This document shows positions 31,939 through 34,137 of a stretch of 34,137 nt of DNA, in pieces. Position numbers and translations under genes: made by a program. Below the pieces are notes generated by a model. That model was not told the DNA's origin and made no database searches. It worked only from the letters and a program-made list of their open reading frames with translations. How positions within the stretch are numbered: position 1 is the stretch's first letter; each line of letters starts with the position of its first letter. Origin of the DNA: Candidatus Aminicenantota bacterium (lineage in GTDB: Bacteria > Acidobacteriota > Aminicenantia > Aminicenantales > Aminicenantaceae); contig WJMT01000020.1 of the NCBI GenBank assembly GCA_014727835.1, positions 1 to 34,137 on the forward strand, in the 5' to 3' direction.

Positions 31939-34137
31939 TTAGAACTCGAATCTCACTCCGAATCTCACCATTCTCGGGTTCAGGATTTCGTTCAATGAAC
32001 CGGCTTGTGCGTCAGAACTGAAACTGGTGCTTCCGTCTGTGTAGATGTAGACGGTTCCCCAGTCATACTGGTATCTTCTGTTCTCCAGGGTGCTGTTGAG
32101 AGCGTTGAACAGGTCAGCCATCAGGTAGATCTTGCCCACATCTCCGACGTTGAGAACCTTTTCAAGACGGAGGTCCAGTTTGTAAAAAGTGGGAAGAGAT
32201 TCGTTTCCGAACTGTTCCAGGTACAACCAGTGGCTTCGGCTTCTCGGATTTGGAATTCTGTAGTCATACACATTGACTCTTTCTCTGAGCAGCCATCCGT
32301 CTCTGGCCTGGAAGTTGAAAGATACATTGACGTCATAGGGAAGCTGGTACAGTCCGGCTACTTTGAGCATCCACGGGGAGTAGGTGTACTGACTGATCTT
32401 TCCGCTGGCTCCGCCCTGATAAGGCGAATACACGCGTTCGTCCAGAGCCCAGAGATTTGTGGCACTGAAATAGCCTTCATCTCCATAATGGACTTTCTGG
32501 TTCTGGAAGGTGAAACTTCCGTTCAGCATCCAACGATTAGAAAGTCTCTTGTTGAAGATGATGTCAAATCCCCAGTAGTCCTGATAATAATCCGGTCTCT
32601 TCATCTGTCGGTCATAAGGTGAGTATGCAGAGGGATCGTATCCGTTGTAGTTGTTGGTGGTGTAGTAATAAGGATTATCGTCTGCTTGGCCCATATCACC
32701 ATCCCAGGGTGTGTCGTATCCGCTCACATCCACACTGGATGGGAGAGAAGGTGCCTGCACATACCAGTCTTGAGTCTGGAATCGGTAGGCATTGCCGCTG
32801 GAGTCTACAAAGTGTTTGGGAGTCCAGTTGTATTTGTCATATCGACGGTAGGTGGCATTGACTGACACACCGAAATCAGGAAGGACTTCTCTTTGAAGGG
32901 TTAAAATGACCTCTGAAGTCCGGGGTGACTGAGCATCAGGATCAAAGGAGCGGTAAGGATCTGAAAAACTCTGCGGGTTGGCCGGGTCGTAACTTCCATA
33001 ATACCATCCAGCTGCATCACTGAGGTTACCAGAAAAGGAACCGCCAGGAAACACCTGATAAGGCGTGTAGTTTCCGTCACCCACTGTGGACCAATAGAGC
33101 TCGCCGAGCTGGACCACGTTGTCGCCATTGTCATTCCAGTAAAAATCCATCCAACCGCTGGTACCGCCCGGCATCCAGTTTCCAGCCATCATTCCCATGA
33201 AGTTTCCATACATGCCTAAAGACAGTTTGGCAATGGTTTTTCCATCACCGGTCACATCATAAGTCAAACCGAGTCTTGGGGAGAAAGTCTTCCACCAGTA
33301 AGGATCACCGTTTTTGTCAAATGCCGTGACTTCGTCCACAGAAGCAGCCGGAAGCAGGGCATCCAATGCCGCTTGAGTATCTGCTGTGGCGATCTCATCC
33401 CATGCAGGATTGTCTGTCACAGCTTCGATGTCAATCGGAGCCACATAAGGCTGCTGCTGGTCATATCTCAGACCCAGAAGCATGGTGAACCGGCCAAAGG
33501 TGACCGTGTCTCTCAGATAAAAGGCATAGGCATCCACTCCATAGTCCCTGTAATATCCTCTCCAGAAGGAGAAATATCGCAGGTTAGACGGGTTTTCACC
33601 CAGAGTCGGAGAACCGCTGTAATCCCAGTTGATGGTGGGATAGTTGATCCGCCAGACAGAATAGAAATTACCCACATAAACCGATTCGGTGTATGCGTGT
33701 CTGGCTGCATATTCTCCGCCAAACAGGATCTCGTGGCTGGCTCCCAAGAAGCTGTCATTGAAGTAAGTGCCTCTGAGAGCATACTGGCTCACAGGCCGTT
33801 CCACATAATAACGCCATTCTCCCACATCTCCATCCGGGCCTTCCCAGATGTCATTGGTGGTGTCCCACCAGGGAGGATTTTCAAAATCCAAGTCATCCAT
33901 GGGAGTCAAGCTGAATCCGGCATCAGAGAAGGTGTATTTTGCAGAAACAAAGAAATTGTTTCCGAACATGTGCTCATCCTGGATCTTGAAGATCGGACTT
34001 CCGAAATAATACCGTCCTGCCTGATAATATCCACCGGGCAGAGAGGAACTGGAGGAACGTCCATATTTGTTTTTACCGCCCACGTGCATGAATGCTTCGA
34101 AGCGGTTTTCCGGGATGATCTGTGCATTCACTTTGAA
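31939..34137 (-). CDS. TonB-dependent receptor-like outer-membrane beta-barrel (C-terminal part)
   Basis: A continuous frame of 732 codons runs off the right edge (beginning ...FKVNAQIIPENRFEAF), so the start, any signal peptide, regulatory domain and plug are outside the window. The visible part is a succession of amphipathic, Tyr/Trp-rich strands with loops, typical of a TonB-dependent receptor barrel of the large Acidobacteria/Bacteroidetes type. The end, RMVRFGVRFEF, has the terminal Phe recognised by the Bam machinery. Loop segments carry Asp/Asn-rich stretches. Substrate unknown; such receptors import oligosaccharides, peptides or metal complexes. A strong terminator follows. Confidence 0.9.
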   Translation of the reverse strand, partial: FKVNAQIIPENRFEAFMHVGGKNKYGRSSSSSLPGGYYQAGRYYFGSPIFKIQDEHMFGNNFFVSAKYTFSDAGFSLTPMDDLDFENPPWWDTTNDIWEGPDGDVGEWRYYVERPVSQYALRGTYFNDSFLGASHEILFGGEYAARHAYTESVYVGNFYSVWRINYPTINWDYSGSPTLGENPSNLRYFSFWRGYYRDYGVDAYAFYLRDTVTFGRFTMLLGLRYDQQQPYVAPIDIEAVTDNPAWDEIATADTQAALDALLPAASVDEVTAFDKNGDPYWWKTFSPRLGLTYDVTGDGKTIAKLSLGMYGNFMGMMAGNWMPGGTSGWMDFYWNDNGDNVVQLGELYWSTVGDGNYTPYQVFPGGSFSGNLSDAAGWYYGSYDPANPQSFSDPYRSFDPDAQSPRTSEVILTLQREVLPDFGVSVNATYRRYDKYNWTPKHFVDSSGNAYRFQTQDWYVQAPSLPSSVDVSGYDTPWDGDMGQADDNPYYYTTNNYNGYDPSAYSPYDRQMKRPDYYQDYWGFDIIFNKRLSNRWMLNGSFTFQNQKVHYGDEGYFSATNLWALDERVYSPYQGGASGKISQYTYSPWMLKVAGLYQLPYDVNVSFNFQARDGWLLRERVNVYDYRIPNPRSRSHWLYLEQFGNESLPTFYKLDLRLEKVLNVGDVGKIYLMADLFNALNSTLENRRYQYDWGTVYIYTDGSTSFSSDAQAGSLNEILNPRMVRFGVRFEF

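Noticed and set aside
1-34137. tRNA, rRNA, CRISPR array or prophage genes
   Set aside because: No cloverleaf with a GGTTCGA-type arm, no rRNA core sequence, no regularly spaced repeats, and no phage structural genes were seen on reading both strands.

Overview
The window looks like chromosome of a Gram-negative, uncultured-lineage bacterium, most likely Candidatus Aminicenantes (Acidobacteriota side of the tree). The pointers are two GWxTD-domain proteins in tandem, a TonB-dependent receptor of the carboxypeptidase-regulatory type, a helix-turn-helix/FG-GAP membrane regulator, and several secreted proteins with no familiar name. This placement is inference from family content; no rRNA or other phylogenetic marker beyond trpS is present. 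No tRNA, rRNA or CRISPR array was seen.

Left edge (1-1170, minus strand): a two-gene module, an AbiEii/DUF6036-like nucleotidyltransferase followed by an overlapping gene that appears to run into a winged-helix domain at the window edge. Its promoter carries a perfect palindrome exactly in the -35/-10 spacer and predicts a leaderless mRNA, so it reads like a self-regulated toxin-antitoxin-type unit.

1.4-8.0 kb: an accessory stretch full of decayed mobile DNA. Three copies of a ~200 bp sequence derived from an insertion-sequence end (A 1383-1650, B 5168-5369, C 7800-8000) lie in the same orientation; A and B flank a secreted zinc phospholipase C/P1-nuclease-like protein and a secreted TPR protein. 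A broken ISL3 transposase, an IS481-type transposase relic, a 63-residue membrane protein and a secreted protein of unknown role fill the rest.

8.1-19.4 kb: mostly housekeeping and envelope genes: an SDR/aldehyde dehydrogenase pair with a 4-nt overlap, two CDP-alcohol phosphatidyltransferases (one pgsA-like), a TagD-like cytidylyltransferase, a flippase-like membrane protein, a DUF3943 protein, a membrane-tethered HTH regulator, a small secreted lectin-like protein, trpS and a tandem universal stress protein. Short repeats with the core AAATACAGGGACA sit in intergenic gaps.

19.4-27.8 kb: a decayed redoxin gene, a large hairpin, a carboxypeptidase-regulatory/VWA protein, two small membrane proteins, a dipeptidyl-peptidase IV-like S9 peptidase and a sodium:solute symporter, probably for peptide breakdown and solute uptake.

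27.8-34.1 kb (minus strand): TonB-dependent receptor (cut by the window), a strong terminator, then a TPR/carboxypeptidase-regulatory protein, a GWxTD lipoprotein and a GWxTD-TPR protein, closely spaced as one probable operon acting at the outer membrane or in the periplasm.
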